A DNA stretch of 64,000 bases from Forficula auricularia (taxonomy: Eukaryota > Arthropoda > Insecta > Dermaptera > Forficulidae), in contig JALMQS010000128.1 in the NCBI GenBank assembly GCA_024734495.1, positions 22,804,875-22,868,874 of the forward strand, written 5' to 3'. This document shows positions 24,750 through 35,311 of this stretch, piece by piece. Numbering within the stretch: the stretch's first letter is position 1; each line of letters begins with the position of its first letter. The translations under genes were made by a program, and so were the position numbers. The notes under the pieces were generated by a model. That model did not search any database and was not told the origin of the DNA. It saw nothing but the letters and a program-made list of their open reading frames with translations.

Positions 24750-24950
24750 CTGATGTCGTGTGTATTAGACGAAAGGCAAGGCAGCTCAGAGTATCGCGAC
24801 CCCACGCCACTTGTACAGCCCGTGCTAAGCTATAGGAGGAAAACGTTCGATCGCGATTGGTCGATTTCGGATGGACCGCAAAACACAAGCCAATCAGCGG
24901 CGACTTTCTACTCTTAAAAGGAACTCGGATTGATCCAATCATAAGAATTC
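24750..24950 (-). promoter_or_regulatory. Candidate promoter and spliced 5' leader exon
   Basis: A GC-richer island on the minus strand holds three CCAAT boxes (plus-strand CCAAT at 24890 and about 24934, ATTGG at 24856-24860) in a promoter-like arrangement. About 100 bases downstream is a good donor, ACATCAG|GTGAGAA, at 24750/24749. Read on the minus strand this looks like a promoter plus a short leader exon. The gene it serves is unknown. dsp1, 13 kb downstream on the same strand, is one candidate (alternative promoter), but dsp1 has its own CpG promoter. Confidence 0.45.
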
Positions 24951-25848
24951 TTACATAAAACCGCCACTTTTTTCTTTTTTAAAAATTAAATATTAAATAA
25001 AAAAAATTACAATAATTAATTATATTCAATAAACACAGAATAAATTCATTTAGATAAACAAATAAAAAAGATTAATTAAATTAATTTAAATATTTCCTAA
25101 TACATGAAAGATTTTATTAATAAAATATAAAATGATAAATTCAATACGAATTAATGGAAGTAAAAAAAAGAATATATATTTTTTAAAATAGTTTTATTAA
25201 TATAAAAAAAATTATATTTAAATATCTCATAATATTTTATTTATTAAATATTTGTTCAAATTAGGCCAATGTGTTTCTTGTAACGATCATGTTGGGTTTA
25301 TTTCCATTTTCTTTTTTTGACAGTTACGAATTATGCGTTTCTACTTCAGTGAGCAGATGTAGGGAATGGAAGCATCTATAAAAATGATGCTATTGATTAA
25401 AATAAGAGTTTATCCAATGTATTTTTATCTCCGTTCAAATATTTACATTAATAAATGTACCTATTATGTATTAAATAAAAAAAAAAATGTTAATTTATTT
25501 TATTAATTCATGCTAAAGAAATTAAAAATGAAGCTAGGGATTATTTAATTGTAAATATTGGGAAGAAACAACAAATTTATTTTATCAGTTGAGATAATCA
25601 GACTCAATATTGTAATAGTGTAGAAAACTGAGAGCATTTTTGTTTATTTTTGAGATATTAAAACATTTAAACTATTATATAGTTAGATAAATAGTACCAA
25701 AAAACCCTGAAAAAGAAATTTAAAATGATCAATAAATGCAAATATTTAATAAAAAAACGTTATTTTTTTATAAAACATTTGTATTTATTGACATTCGTTT
25801 ATAAAACAATCAATAAAATAACAGATTAAATATTTATAATTAAAAAGA
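24951..25848. other. AT-rich stretch upstream of the leader exon
   Basis: No gene or repeat recognised beyond A/T-rich simple sequence. Confidence 0.35.
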
Positions 25849-25883
25849 CTGATGATGAAGGTTAAACCTTCGAAACTATAGTC
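25849..25883 (+). ncRNA. Hammerhead-ribozyme-like motif
   Basis: CTGATGA, one T, a 5-bp hairpin (GAAGG-TTAAA-CCTTC), GAAA, C-TATA-G, TC. This matches the hammerhead core (CUGAUGA…GAAA…UH) with a minimal stem III, as described for ribozymes in Penelope-like elements. The unpaired T after CTGATGA and a weak stem I make activity uncertain. A degenerate copy is at 21967-22001. Confidence 0.4.
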
Positions 25884-26094
25884 ATATATATTAATGTTTA
25901 TTTACATTAAGCAGAGGACAACCTCATTGATTTCTCTTTATGAATCAACACCTTTGCTTCTTTCGGCAAAACAAAATCTTTTCAATCAAGTCCGATTGGG
26001 CTAGCAGACTCAAATTTGGCAAATGCACCTGATTTAACCTTTATTTTTTTGTAATCTAATTATTTTAATTTATTGTATACTAGCTAAACCCAGA

Positions 26095-27650
26095 CCTTTA
26101 GGAATGCACCTCTTTGGTGTAACTCCTCTCATCAATTTCATTAAGAAAAAAAAACGTTTCGAAAGAATTTCTCTCTTTATCAATGGAATTTTAAAAAATG
26201 TTGAAAAAATAGTTGTTTTAAGAAATGAATATAAAGGATGCACCTTTTTGCTGTAACTCCTTCTCTCATCAATTTCATTAGGAAAATAAAAAATTCAAAT
26301 GTTTCGAGAGAATTTCTCTCTTTATCAATGGAATTTTAAAAAATGTTTAAAAACTAGTTGTTTTAAGAAATGAATGTAAAGGGTGCACCTCTTTGGTGTA
26401 ACTCCTTCTCTCATCAATTTCATTAAAAAAAAAATAATCCAAATGTTTCGAGAGAATTTCTCTCTTTATCAATGGAATTTTAAAAAATGTTGAAAAAATA
26501 GTTGTTTTAAGAAATGAATGTAAAGGATGCACCTCTTTGGTGTAACTCATCTTTCTCTTAGCAATTTCATTAGGAAAAAAATCCAAACGTTTCGAGAGAA
26601 TTCTCAATCAATGGAATTTTAAAAAATGTTGAAAAAATAGTTGTTTTAAGAAATTAATGTAAAGGATGCACCTCTTTGGTGTAACTCCTTCTGGCATCAA
26701 TTTCATTAAGAAAAAAATAATCCAAACGTTTCGAGAGAATTTCTCTCTTTATCAATGGAATTTTAAAAAATGTTGAAAATATAGTAGTTGTTTTAAGAGG
26801 AAGAAACAAGAGAACAGAAAGGAGAAGAGAGAAGAACAGAGAAGCTGTGGAAGAACCTGGTAGAACCATTAAAGGATGGAAGATGATGTAATAGGACTGA
26901 TGAGGGATGAAGACGAGCTAGAAAAGAGAAGAAAGAAGGGAGAAGAAGGGGCCAGGGGATCAAGAACTTTATCGATTAATGAAGACGAAGAAGAGGAAAA
27001 TTGAAACACAATTAAAATTAACAATATGTACAAAATCAGCAAATGTAAACAAAAAATTACCCTTTTTCAATATATTAAAAGAAACTACCGAAGCCCCTTT
27101 CGGGCATGTACTAGAAATTGAATCAAAATTATTGTATATGAAATTGTATAATAAGTTGGTTACTCAATAGTTGTTTTAAGAAATGAATGTAAAGGATGCA
27201 CCTTCTTTGGTGTAACTCCTTCTCTCATCAATTTCATTAAGAATTTTTTATTTTCCGTTATAGAACAATGAAGTAAACAGTTTCTTCGCTTATATAATAT
27301 ATTGCGGGTCAGAGAGAGGTTTTTGTCTCTAGGATTGAGCTAACTGCCCGGAAAGCCTGTTAGTTCTCAGGTTCAACTCCTGAGGGGATGAATCCACTCT
27401 GATATCGCAATATAAAATAATTCAAACGTTTCGAGAGAATTTCTTTCTTCATCAATGGAATTTTAAAAAATGTTAAAAAATAGTTGTTTTAAGAAATTAA
27501 TGTAATAATGAATGCACCTCTTTAGTGTAACTCCTTCCCTCATCAATTTCATTATGAAAAAATCCAAACGTTTCGATAGAATTTCTCTCTTTATCAATGG
27601 AATTTTAAAAAATGATGAAAACATAGTTGTTTTAAGAAATGAATGTAAAG
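26095..27650 (-). repeat. ~143-bp tandem array with hammerhead-like hairpins
   Basis: At least seven units, each with GGATGCACCTCTTTGGTGTA, TCTCATCAATTTCATTA, AACGTTTCGAGAGAATTTCT and CTTTATCAATGGAATTTTAA. On the minus strand the last two read TTGATAA-GAGAG-loop-CTCTC-GAAACG. Broken at 26800-27165 by a purine-rich segment and at 27240-27420 by a tRNA-like SINE. Confidence 0.85.
27310..27410 (+). mobile_element. tRNA-like SINE fragment
   Basis: GATTGAGCTAACTGCCCGGA … CTCAGGTTCAACTCCTGAGG contains a B box (GGTTCAACTCC) in a T-arm hairpin and an anticodon-arm-like hairpin (CTAAC…GTTAG). It interrupts one unit of the 143-bp array. There is no good D arm, so it is not a working tRNA. Confidence 0.55.
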
Positions 27651-27994
27651 TAAATAAATATTTTGAAAATATACAAAGAGATTAATTTGTTTGAGCTCCT
27701 GAGGAAGTCAACAAAGTTGACGAAACGTTGGCATAAAACAAAAAATATTTGCATAAGCTATTGTCCTTATTTCCCTACAACAACTTATACCTATATACAT
27801 TCTTAACGCAAATATTTTTTTAAAATTTCTCTGATAAAGGGACAATTTCTCCCGAAACGTTTGAATTTTAAATAAATGTTTTAAGAGTTTTTTTCTAGAA
27901 AATATTTATATTTATTAAAACAATCAATACAATTTTTTCACTAAATAATTAAGAGTTGTTGATCTATTCACTATAAAGGTAAATTAAAAATAAA

Positions 27995-28085
27995 ATTGAC
28001 CACCTCAGTGAGAATCGAACCCACGCTTTCTGCATTTGTTCTATAGGAACTTACCAGCCAGCCAGACAGAGTAATTTTGCTTGTT
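27995..28085 (-). mobile_element. tRNA-like SINE head
   Basis: On the minus strand CTGTCTGGCTGGCTGGTAAG (A-box-like) is followed 35 bases on by GCGTGGGTTCGATTCTCACT (B box in a T-arm hairpin). It is spaced like a tRNA with a degenerate acceptor stem, so SINE or tRNA pseudogene is likelier than a functional tRNA. Confidence 0.5.
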
Positions 28086-29201
28086 TTCTTCTTACCTGAA
28101 TCCTACTCTCGCTTCTAGCCCGGCTTCGTTGATTCTTTCTCAGCGATTTCCTTTTCTACCATACACAGGGTTGCCAGATTATATTTTTCATAACACGAAA
28201 GAAAATGAAAAAGATGGTCTGTATGGACACAGCAAGAGCGGTTTATCTTTCACATTTAAATAATTTTTTCCCAGATGAATATAGGTTAAGTAAAATCTTA
28301 AATTCGCTGGATTGGAGATTCTTTCCGATTAGACCACCCATGGTGAGATTAGAAAATGAGTTAATATTCCCTAGTTTCGGCTCCTAATTCTGAAGATGTT
28401 TTCACGTGATAATTAATAGAGATTAAGTTAACATTAACTTCGATGTTGTTAATATGAGCGTCATTATACAAATGAGTCACAGGTACTTGGGTTAGTTTCT
28501 TGGTGGAGAAATATTATATGAATCTTGTAAAAAGGTCCAAAAATATGCAGGGTTGGCCGAAATCCCTTTTTGGTCTCTTTTGTTTAAGCTGTCCATTGTA
28601 TTCTAAGAATTGGCTAAGAATCTGGCTTTGTGTTTTAACATGAATACTTTTAAAGCATGTATTATATATTCGAGGATTTTTTGAAAGACACTTTTGAAAA
28701 ATATAGGAGTATTTAATTCACTCAAAAAAATCTCAATCTTTTTTTGGTTTATTCGTATTTACATGTCAAAAACCGTGGAGAAAAATCATTGCCAAACAAT
28801 GTTTTCCGTGGCTGTCTAAACTCCAATTGCCACGGCAACTCATCAAATGAAGATGATAGAAAGTTCGTTCTAGTATAAAATAATTGTATTTTTCAAAACA
28901 ATTTGGTCCTTTCTAGCTTAATAAATTTGCATTTGAAAAATGCTGAAGATCAGAAAAAGAAAATAATTTATGAACAGTTGTATATTAGTTAAAATTAGCT
29001 GAAATTTGGTACAGAACTTTTTGATCTTTCTAGCCTAAAAGGTCCTCTAACAAAAATGGCTGACGGTTGGGCGAGGCAATTTGGGCTGGATGGGTCGCAA
29101 CACCAAGCCTGGAGAAACCTGAAGAGGGCCACTTATTATGGAACAAGAACATGTGTGTTTTTTTTTCATGAAGTTGGAATAATAAAAAATAAAAAAATGC
29201 C

Positions 29202-29279
29202 ATGGTCGAGGTGCGGGCCCCGAGCCCGGAGCCCACGAGTGCACCTGGACCCCCCATTGCGGGGGCTATGGCCGCCAAG
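29202..29279 (+). CDS. Possible GC-rich first coding exon, unknown gene
   Basis: A short, very GC-rich open stretch in AT-rich DNA with a good start context (GCCATGG). It encodes 26 residues rich in Pro and Ala (MVEVRAPSPEPTSAPGPPIA, then GAMAAK) and ends at a possible donor, AAG|GTATAT. The composition contrast and the donor suggest a first coding exon of a plus-strand gene, but no second exon is recognised downstream, where a Helitron-like element begins at about 29408. The complementary strand is also open, so strand is uncertain. No function is proposed. Confidence 0.3.
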
Positions 29280-30189
29280 GTATATATTTCGTCTGCTATA
29301 ATCCTACAGATTTACCATTTACGCAACTTTGATTTGGTCTTAAAACTCATTAGTATTTCAAAATGTGATTTAAATTTTCAAAATTATCCCTTTAAATTAT
29401 CTATCTATCTACTCTTATTAAACGAGCAAAAATTGTATATACCATATATTTGTATCTTTTTACTTTATCCAATGCAAAGCATGGGTAAAGTATTGCAATC
29501 GCTCTCGGGGCAAGCGTGGCTTCAAAGGGTCCTCAGGTAAAGACTACGGAACCCATGGACTCAATTAAAGTCACAAATTGTAGTATTCATATAGGTTGAA
29601 TTTTAACACGTGACGGTTTTGTCAAAAATTACATGGGGTCTCGTCGAGAGGCCAAAAAGGGCGATTTTTTCATTTAGTGCGTGCGTATGGATGGATGTAT
29701 GGATGGATGTATGTATGTATGCATGGATGTTATCGTTTTTTTGGTCCACGATTTTTTCCACACCTTTGTACCGATTGAAATGAAATTGAAAACCTACCAT
29801 TATTTTAACAAAATGAAGCGCTGATTAGTTTTTGGTACATATCGGCACACAAACATTAGTACTTTATTTCGGTACTTTTTTATTTTTTCTAAATATTTTG
29901 AAAATGACTTAACCAATTTTGATGAAATTTAATATCCTAATTAAGTACCTTGGGGACCACAAAAAAGGTTAAATAAAGTTTTTAGTAAAATTATATTTTA
30001 AAGTACTTTACTCTAAAGTAAGATAGTACTTTTAAAAAAATTTTAAATTTATTCATTTGATCGTTTTAATATAGCTCATTTAACCTAACTTAAGGAAGAA
30101 TGGATAGGCTTCTCTCTGTGAAATGCTAAAAATTTGGGAGGACATTTTATAAGTAACCATAGCAACAGCGTTGTTTTCTTATTCGTTAC

Positions 30190-31150
30190 CTTTGCTGAAG
30201 ACATGGAGGAATCGACTTTAAACCAAAAATAGCGATTGATTCTCATCTAGTACTTGAGGAATAATCATTCTATATTGGATTTTTGACGTTTCGGTTTTTA
30301 TTAGTAACCATTGCTGAAGACATAGAGAAATCGACTTTAAACCAAAAATAGCGATTGATTCTCATCTAGTACTTGAGGAATAATCATTCTATATTGGATT
30401 TTTGACGTTTCGGTTTTTATTAGTAACCATTGCTGAAGACATGCAGGAATCGACTTAAAATAAAAAATAGCGATTGATTCTCATCTAGTACTTGAGGAAT
30501 AATCATTCTATATTGGATTTTTGACGTTTCGGTTTTTATTAGTAACCATTGCTGAAGACATAGAGAAATCGACTTTAAACCAAAAATAGCGATTGATTCT
30601 CATCTAGTACTTGAGGAATAATCATTCTATATTGGATTTTTGACGTTTCGGTTTTTATTAGTAACCATTGCTGAAGACATGGAGGAATCGACTTAAAATA
30701 AAAAATAGCGATTGATTCTCATCTAATACTTGAGAAATATCCATTCTATATTGGATTTTTGACGTTTCGGTTTTTATTAGTAACCATTCCTGAAGACATA
30801 GAGAAATCAACTTTAAACCAAAAATAGCGATTGATTCTCATCTAGTACTTGAGGAATAATCATTCTATATTGGATTTTTGACGTTTCGGTTTTTATTGGT
30901 AACCATTGCTGAAGACATAGAGGAATCGACTTAAAATCAAAAATAGCGATTGATTCTCATCTAATACTTGAGGAATAACAATTCTACATTATGTTTTTGA
31001 CGTTTCGATTATTATTGGTAACCATTGCTGAAGACATGGAGGAATCGACTTAAAATCAAAAATAACGATCAATTCTTATCTAATACTAGAGGAATAACCT
31101 TATTGCATTCCATTTTTGATGTTTTGACTATTAATGGAAACCTCTACTGA
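30190..31150 (+). repeat. 119-bp minisatellite, about eight units
   Basis: Unit GAAGACATGGAGGAATCGAC … AGCGATTGATTCTCATCTAG … GGATTTTTGACGTTTCGGTT … AGTAACCATTGCT, repeating near 30195, 30312, 30430, 30549, 30667, 30787, 30908 and 31026. Units degrade to the right. One or two diverged units also occur in Helitron D. Confidence 0.9.
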
Positions 31151-31844
31151 AAATGTAGAAGAATCGACTTAAAATCAAAAAGACTAAATTCTTTTTTGGT
31201 AAACAACTCAAGCTTGAGTCAATGTATTTTAGCGTATACGAGTTACAGAACTCTCTGGCGAGAAAAGGGCAAAACCACTGGGCAATAAAATGGCGGAAAC
31301 CGCTCTCTTCGGGACAAATTTTGGTGAATTATCAAGAGTAAAAAATACCCTTATATATATATATATATATACATCGAAAGGGTATGTATCTTTTATCTAT
31401 GGCAAAGGCTATGGATGTTCTTTGATCTTTGGATAGCTCTTAAGAACTAAGAGTTTTCGCCCTGGAGTCGCTAGAGAGCGCTTTTTCTATATACGGTAGC
31501 CTTCCACTTTATATTAATCTGTGCTTCAGCTGTTTAAGACCCGTATCCACAGATACCTGGACCCCTACCCACCCCACAAAAACCCTTTTTCTTCTTCTTT
31601 TCACGATGGAGGGGCCAACCCAGGCCTTTAAGGGATGCACCTTTTTGGGTGTAACTCCTCTCATCATTATCATAAAAAAAGGTGTACACCGTCTTTGGAA
31701 TTATTTGGAATTCATTAGATAATCTATTTTCATCTATTGTCTTCTACTTGGAAGTGGAAGTGATAGGTGTACACGATTTCAGGTCGCGGCTCTCTTCGAG
31801 ACAAATTTTGGTGAATTATCAAGAGTAAAAAATACCCTTATATA

Positions 31845-32778
31845 CAGGGTGCTTCAAAAAAATGTATACACACTTTGAACTTCCATAGAAAATTTATTTA
31901 CCGTTCTACAAAGTTAAATTTCAGGAAAATAGAAAGCTGAAAGTCCAATGTAAATGAAACATAAATAACAAATGTTAATACTGTTCAAATTGGTGACCTG
32001 CAGCATCAATACAATTCTGAGTACGAGTCACCACTGATTCTGTACATCGTATCAAAACGTCCAATGAGATTTCTCTACACACTGCTTGAATCTCATTCCA
32101 AAGAATGTCTAGGTTACGTGGTTTACGTTTGTAATCCTCACATTACAATTGAAAAAGCTGTAAATTTGCCTGGTGTAAATGTGTGGTGCGGTTTGTCTTC
32201 AAGGGGACTCATTGGACCTTTTCGATTTGAAGGCACTGTAACTGGTATTAATTACCTAACAATGCTTGCTGATTCCATATTTCCTGCCATTCGTGCATTA
32301 TACGGTAATGATGATTTTTATTTTCAACAAGATGGTGCCCCGCCGCACTATCACAGGGACGTACGAGCTTACCTGGATCAAAATTTGTCGGGCCAGTGGA
32401 TAGGACGCAGGGGGCCAATCGAGTTTCCAGCACGCTCTCCAGACCTTACACCACTGGATTTCTTCTTGTGGGGCACAGTAAAAGATGAGGTGTACAAACG
32501 TAAACCACGTAACCTAGACATTCTTTGGAATGAGATTCAAGCAGTGTGTAGAGAAATCTCATTGGACGTTTTGATACGATGTACAGAATCAGTGGTGACT
32601 CGTACTCAGAATTGTATTGATGCTGCAGGTCACCAATTTGAACAGTATTAACATTTGTTATTTATGTTTCATTTACATTGGACTTTCAGCTTTCTATTTT
32701 CCTGAAATTTAACTTTGTAGAACGGTAAATAAATTTTCTATGGAAGTTCAAAGTGTGTATACATTTTTTTGAAGCACC

Positions 32779-32781
<3 letters not shown>
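31845..32781 (+). mobile_element. DD41D Tc1/mariner element with 289-bp inverted repeats
   Basis: The element runs from CAGGGTGCTTC (after TA at 31843-31844) to GAAGCACCCTG (before TA at 32782-32783), 937 bases. The first 289 bases (31845-32133) and last 289 (32493-32781) look like perfect inverted copies, and the right copy includes the end of the transposase gene. The left copy is therefore not an ordinary terminal repeat: it replaced the 5' half of the transposase. The element sits in the second copy of a 490-bp direct duplication. Confidence 0.9.
32134..32651 (+). pseudogene. DD41D transposase, C-terminal half
   Basis: True transposase sequence starts at NPHITIEKAVNLPGVNVWCG (residues before this in the open frame are read through the inverted repeat). 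FYFQQDGAPPH carries the second catalytic Asp; SPDLTPLDFFLWG carries the third, with 41 residues between them as counted here, placing it in the DD41D group of the IS630-Tc1-mariner superfamily. WGTVKDEVY and the C-terminal CTESVVTRTQNCIDAAGHQF follow. The N-terminal DNA-binding domain and the first catalytic Asp are missing, so the protein is inactive. The catalytic remnant itself is uninterrupted, consistent with a recent origin. Confidence 0.9.
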
Positions 32782-32814
<33 letters not shown>

Positions 32815-33989
32815 TAAAGGGTATGTATCTTTTATCTATGGCAAAGGCTATGAATGTTCTATGATCTTTGGATAGCTCTTAAGAACTAAGAGTTTTCGCC
32901 CTGGAGTCGCTAGAGAGCGCTTTTTCTATATACGGTAGCCTTCCACTCTATATTACTCTGTGCTTCAGCTGTTTAAGACCCGTATCCACAGATACCTTCG
33001 ACCCCTACCCACCCCACAAAAACCCTTTTTCTTCTTCTTTTCACGATGGAGGGGCCAACCCAGGCCTTTAAGGGATGCACCTTTTTGGTGTAACTCCTCT
33101 CATCATTATCATAAAAAAAGGTGTACACCGTCTTTGGAATTATTTGGAATTCATTAGATAATCAATTTTCATCTATTGTCTTCTACTTGGAAATGGAAGT
33201 GGTAGGTGTACACGATTTTAGGTCGCGGTTCACCCCTTGCTTTTAACTGAAGCAAAACCTAGAATCGCTCGGTGGCTCCAGGTACTATCATTTATTTTAC
33301 AAATATATATTATTTTAATTAAAAAAAAATAGATTCTTGAATTAAAATTAATTGATTTTAATTTTTTTTATTAGCTACGAATTTTCCTTATTATTTTAAT
33401 AATTTCCCCATTGACATTAAGATAATTTTGAAAGTCTTACATTCTAGAATTGTACACACGTGAAAATAGCAACGCTTTTGGAAAAGAACATGACAACTCA
33501 TTCGTCATTCATCATTGCGCATGGAAGGTATGGAAATGGCCACTCGGTCTGTTAGCTTTCAAATTGAATACATTTACACACGTAAAAAAATAATCATTCT
33601 TTTGTTTTTAGATTCTCTGCTTTTTTTAAGCTAAATAAAATTATATAAGGGATTTTAAAAATACTACCGTAAGTAATGCATCATTTCTTTTTAATTTTCA
33701 TTGATAAAGGTAGAGGGATTCACAATGCTTTTTTCTTTTTACGGATTTTTTGTTTTGTCTAAAATATTTTAATTTAAACATATACCATTGGAATAATTAA
33801 ATTAAATTAAATCCTGGCCCTTTATTTATATGCAAAATAAACGTCTAAAATATGTAAATTCAAACATGAAATATGCAAATTCAAAATATTAAATATGTTA
33901 TTATTATTAATATATTATACGATCTTTTTATAAAAATGGAAATATTATATTTATATAGACGTTTATTTTGCATATAAATCCTGGCCCAA

Positions 33990-34995
33990 TCTGCTCTTAT
34001 TAAACGAGCAAAAATTGTTTATATATTTATTTGTTTGTATATATATATATTTGTATCTTGGTTCTATTTGAAAACGACTACGGATTTTGATGAAACAAAT
34101 TCCATTAACAAGTTTTGAGGATGAGAAAGCGATCTGGCTAGGTCTGGACCTCGGCAAATTTAATCTTAATTGATCTTTTCTTAATTAAAGTAATTATTTA
34201 TAGATGAAAATCTCAATAAAAAAGTTTGTTTACATTTTTTTGAATTAGGTATCTTTTATTTTTAATTGTTTTTTTAATTTTAAAACCCACTAATAGGTTA
34301 TAGCAAATATTATTAATATATGGAGATGGGACTGGATCAATGGAATTGAAATAATTATCGGAAAAGAGGTTTTTTCTTTAATTAGTTTTTTCCTCTTATT
34401 AAAAACAAGGACTAAAAGATGATCAAGGACAGTCGATGGCGGAGAAGTAATCTCCGGAATCGAAGCTCAAAAACAATGTATGCATAAATTCATGTAAAAT
34501 AATTGGTTTAATAAATTTATTTAATTGATTATAAATTCGAGTATTAAATCCCACAATGAGTTAATAAGAAATATATTTATATATTAGAATTTGGCAATTT
34601 AATTGATTATTATAAAACTCGATAAATTGTTATTTAATTAAAAAAAATAATTATACGGAATTTATTTATATACCTATATATACATAATCTGTGGGCCACT
34701 AGAAAATTAGAAATGCAAAAACTGGGGCTGGGAGTGGGTGGTGCAGGGTTGGTGGAGTGGCGGGTTCGGGGTCCAGGGGGCGGTACGGGGGTGGTTGTCC
34801 AGGGGGTGTGGTGTACGGGTGCGGTATGTGGCGGGGGTCCAGGGTCGTAGCGGGGCTGGTATGGGGGTGGGGTGCCGGGGTGTTGCGCAGTGACGGGGTG
34901 GTTTTTATCAGAATTTTAAATTAAAAATAATATTAATATATAACTTTTAACTGAAGCAAAAAGTTGCCGAGCATCGCTCGGTGGCTCCAGGTACT
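33990..34995 (+). mobile_element. Helitron-like element B
   Basis: 5' A|TCTGCTCTTATTAAACGAGC, then a GAAAACGACTACGGATTTTG block, a G-rich tract (34725-34905) and a 3' end with hairpin GCCGAGC-ATC-GCTCGG followed by TGGCTCCAGGTACT. About 1.0 kb with no coding capacity. The Ulp1-like gene begins about 210 bases later. Confidence 0.6.
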
Positions 34996-35205
34996 TATTC
35001 TAATGCATATATATTTAATTTAATATTTTATTTCACTCATATTATTAATGAAATTTTTCCTAATTAGTATTATCATTCTCTACAATTTGCAATTTAGATG
35101 AAAACGTTAATACTTAGTATAAAATATTGATTTTTAATTTCTAATATTTATTTTTTTAGGTTGACAATATAATTTTTTTATATTTTAATTAGACGGAACG
35201 AAAAA

Positions 35206-35216
35206 ATGGATTTCAG
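35206..35216 (+). CDS. Possible 11-base first exon of the Ulp1-like gene
   Basis: ATGGATTTCAG|GTATAA, followed 95 bases later by TTTGAG|A, gives MDFR joined in phase to the zinc-finger start of the large exon. It is proposed because the large open frame has no ATG before its N-terminal finger. The phase match could be chance (one in three). Confidence 0.35.
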
Positions 35217-35311
35217 GTATAAATCTAGTAATTTTTTATATTAATTTCAATTTTCTTTTTCGTTACTGCCTTTATAATAAAGTTTTTATCATCTCGTTTT
35301 ATTAATTTGAG

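Larger units (their letters stand above)
31301..33239 (+). repeat. 490-bp direct duplication split by the DD41D element
   Basis: 31301-31790 (CTCTCTTCGGGACAAATTTT … GGTCGCGG) is repeated at 31790-31844 plus 32782-33239. The DD41D transposon sits at the TATATA of the second copy; the uninterrupted site is CCCTTATATATATATATA in the first. Confidence 0.85.
29408..33286 (+). mobile_element. Helitron-like element A (composite)
   Basis: Starts A|TCTACTCTTATTAAACGAGC, the 5' motif shared with 33990 and 55878. The body contains a conserved segment (29580-30180), a 119-bp minisatellite (30190-31150), a 490-bp duplication and a DD41D insertion. A shared 3' end (AACTGAAGCAAAAC…TCGCTCGGTGGCTCCAGGTACT) closes it at 33286. 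A|TC start and hairpin end fit Helitrons; no Rep/helicase is present, so it is non-autonomous. The right boundary is less sure. Confidence 0.5.

Noticed and set aside
26347..26869. Minus-strand open frames with repeating HPLHSFLKTT
   Set aside because: They are periodic translations of the 143-bp tandem array rather than a protein-coding gene.
27310..27410. Functional tRNA gene
   Set aside because: B box and T arm are present but the D arm and a matching acceptor stem are not; a SINE or tRNA pseudogene fits better.
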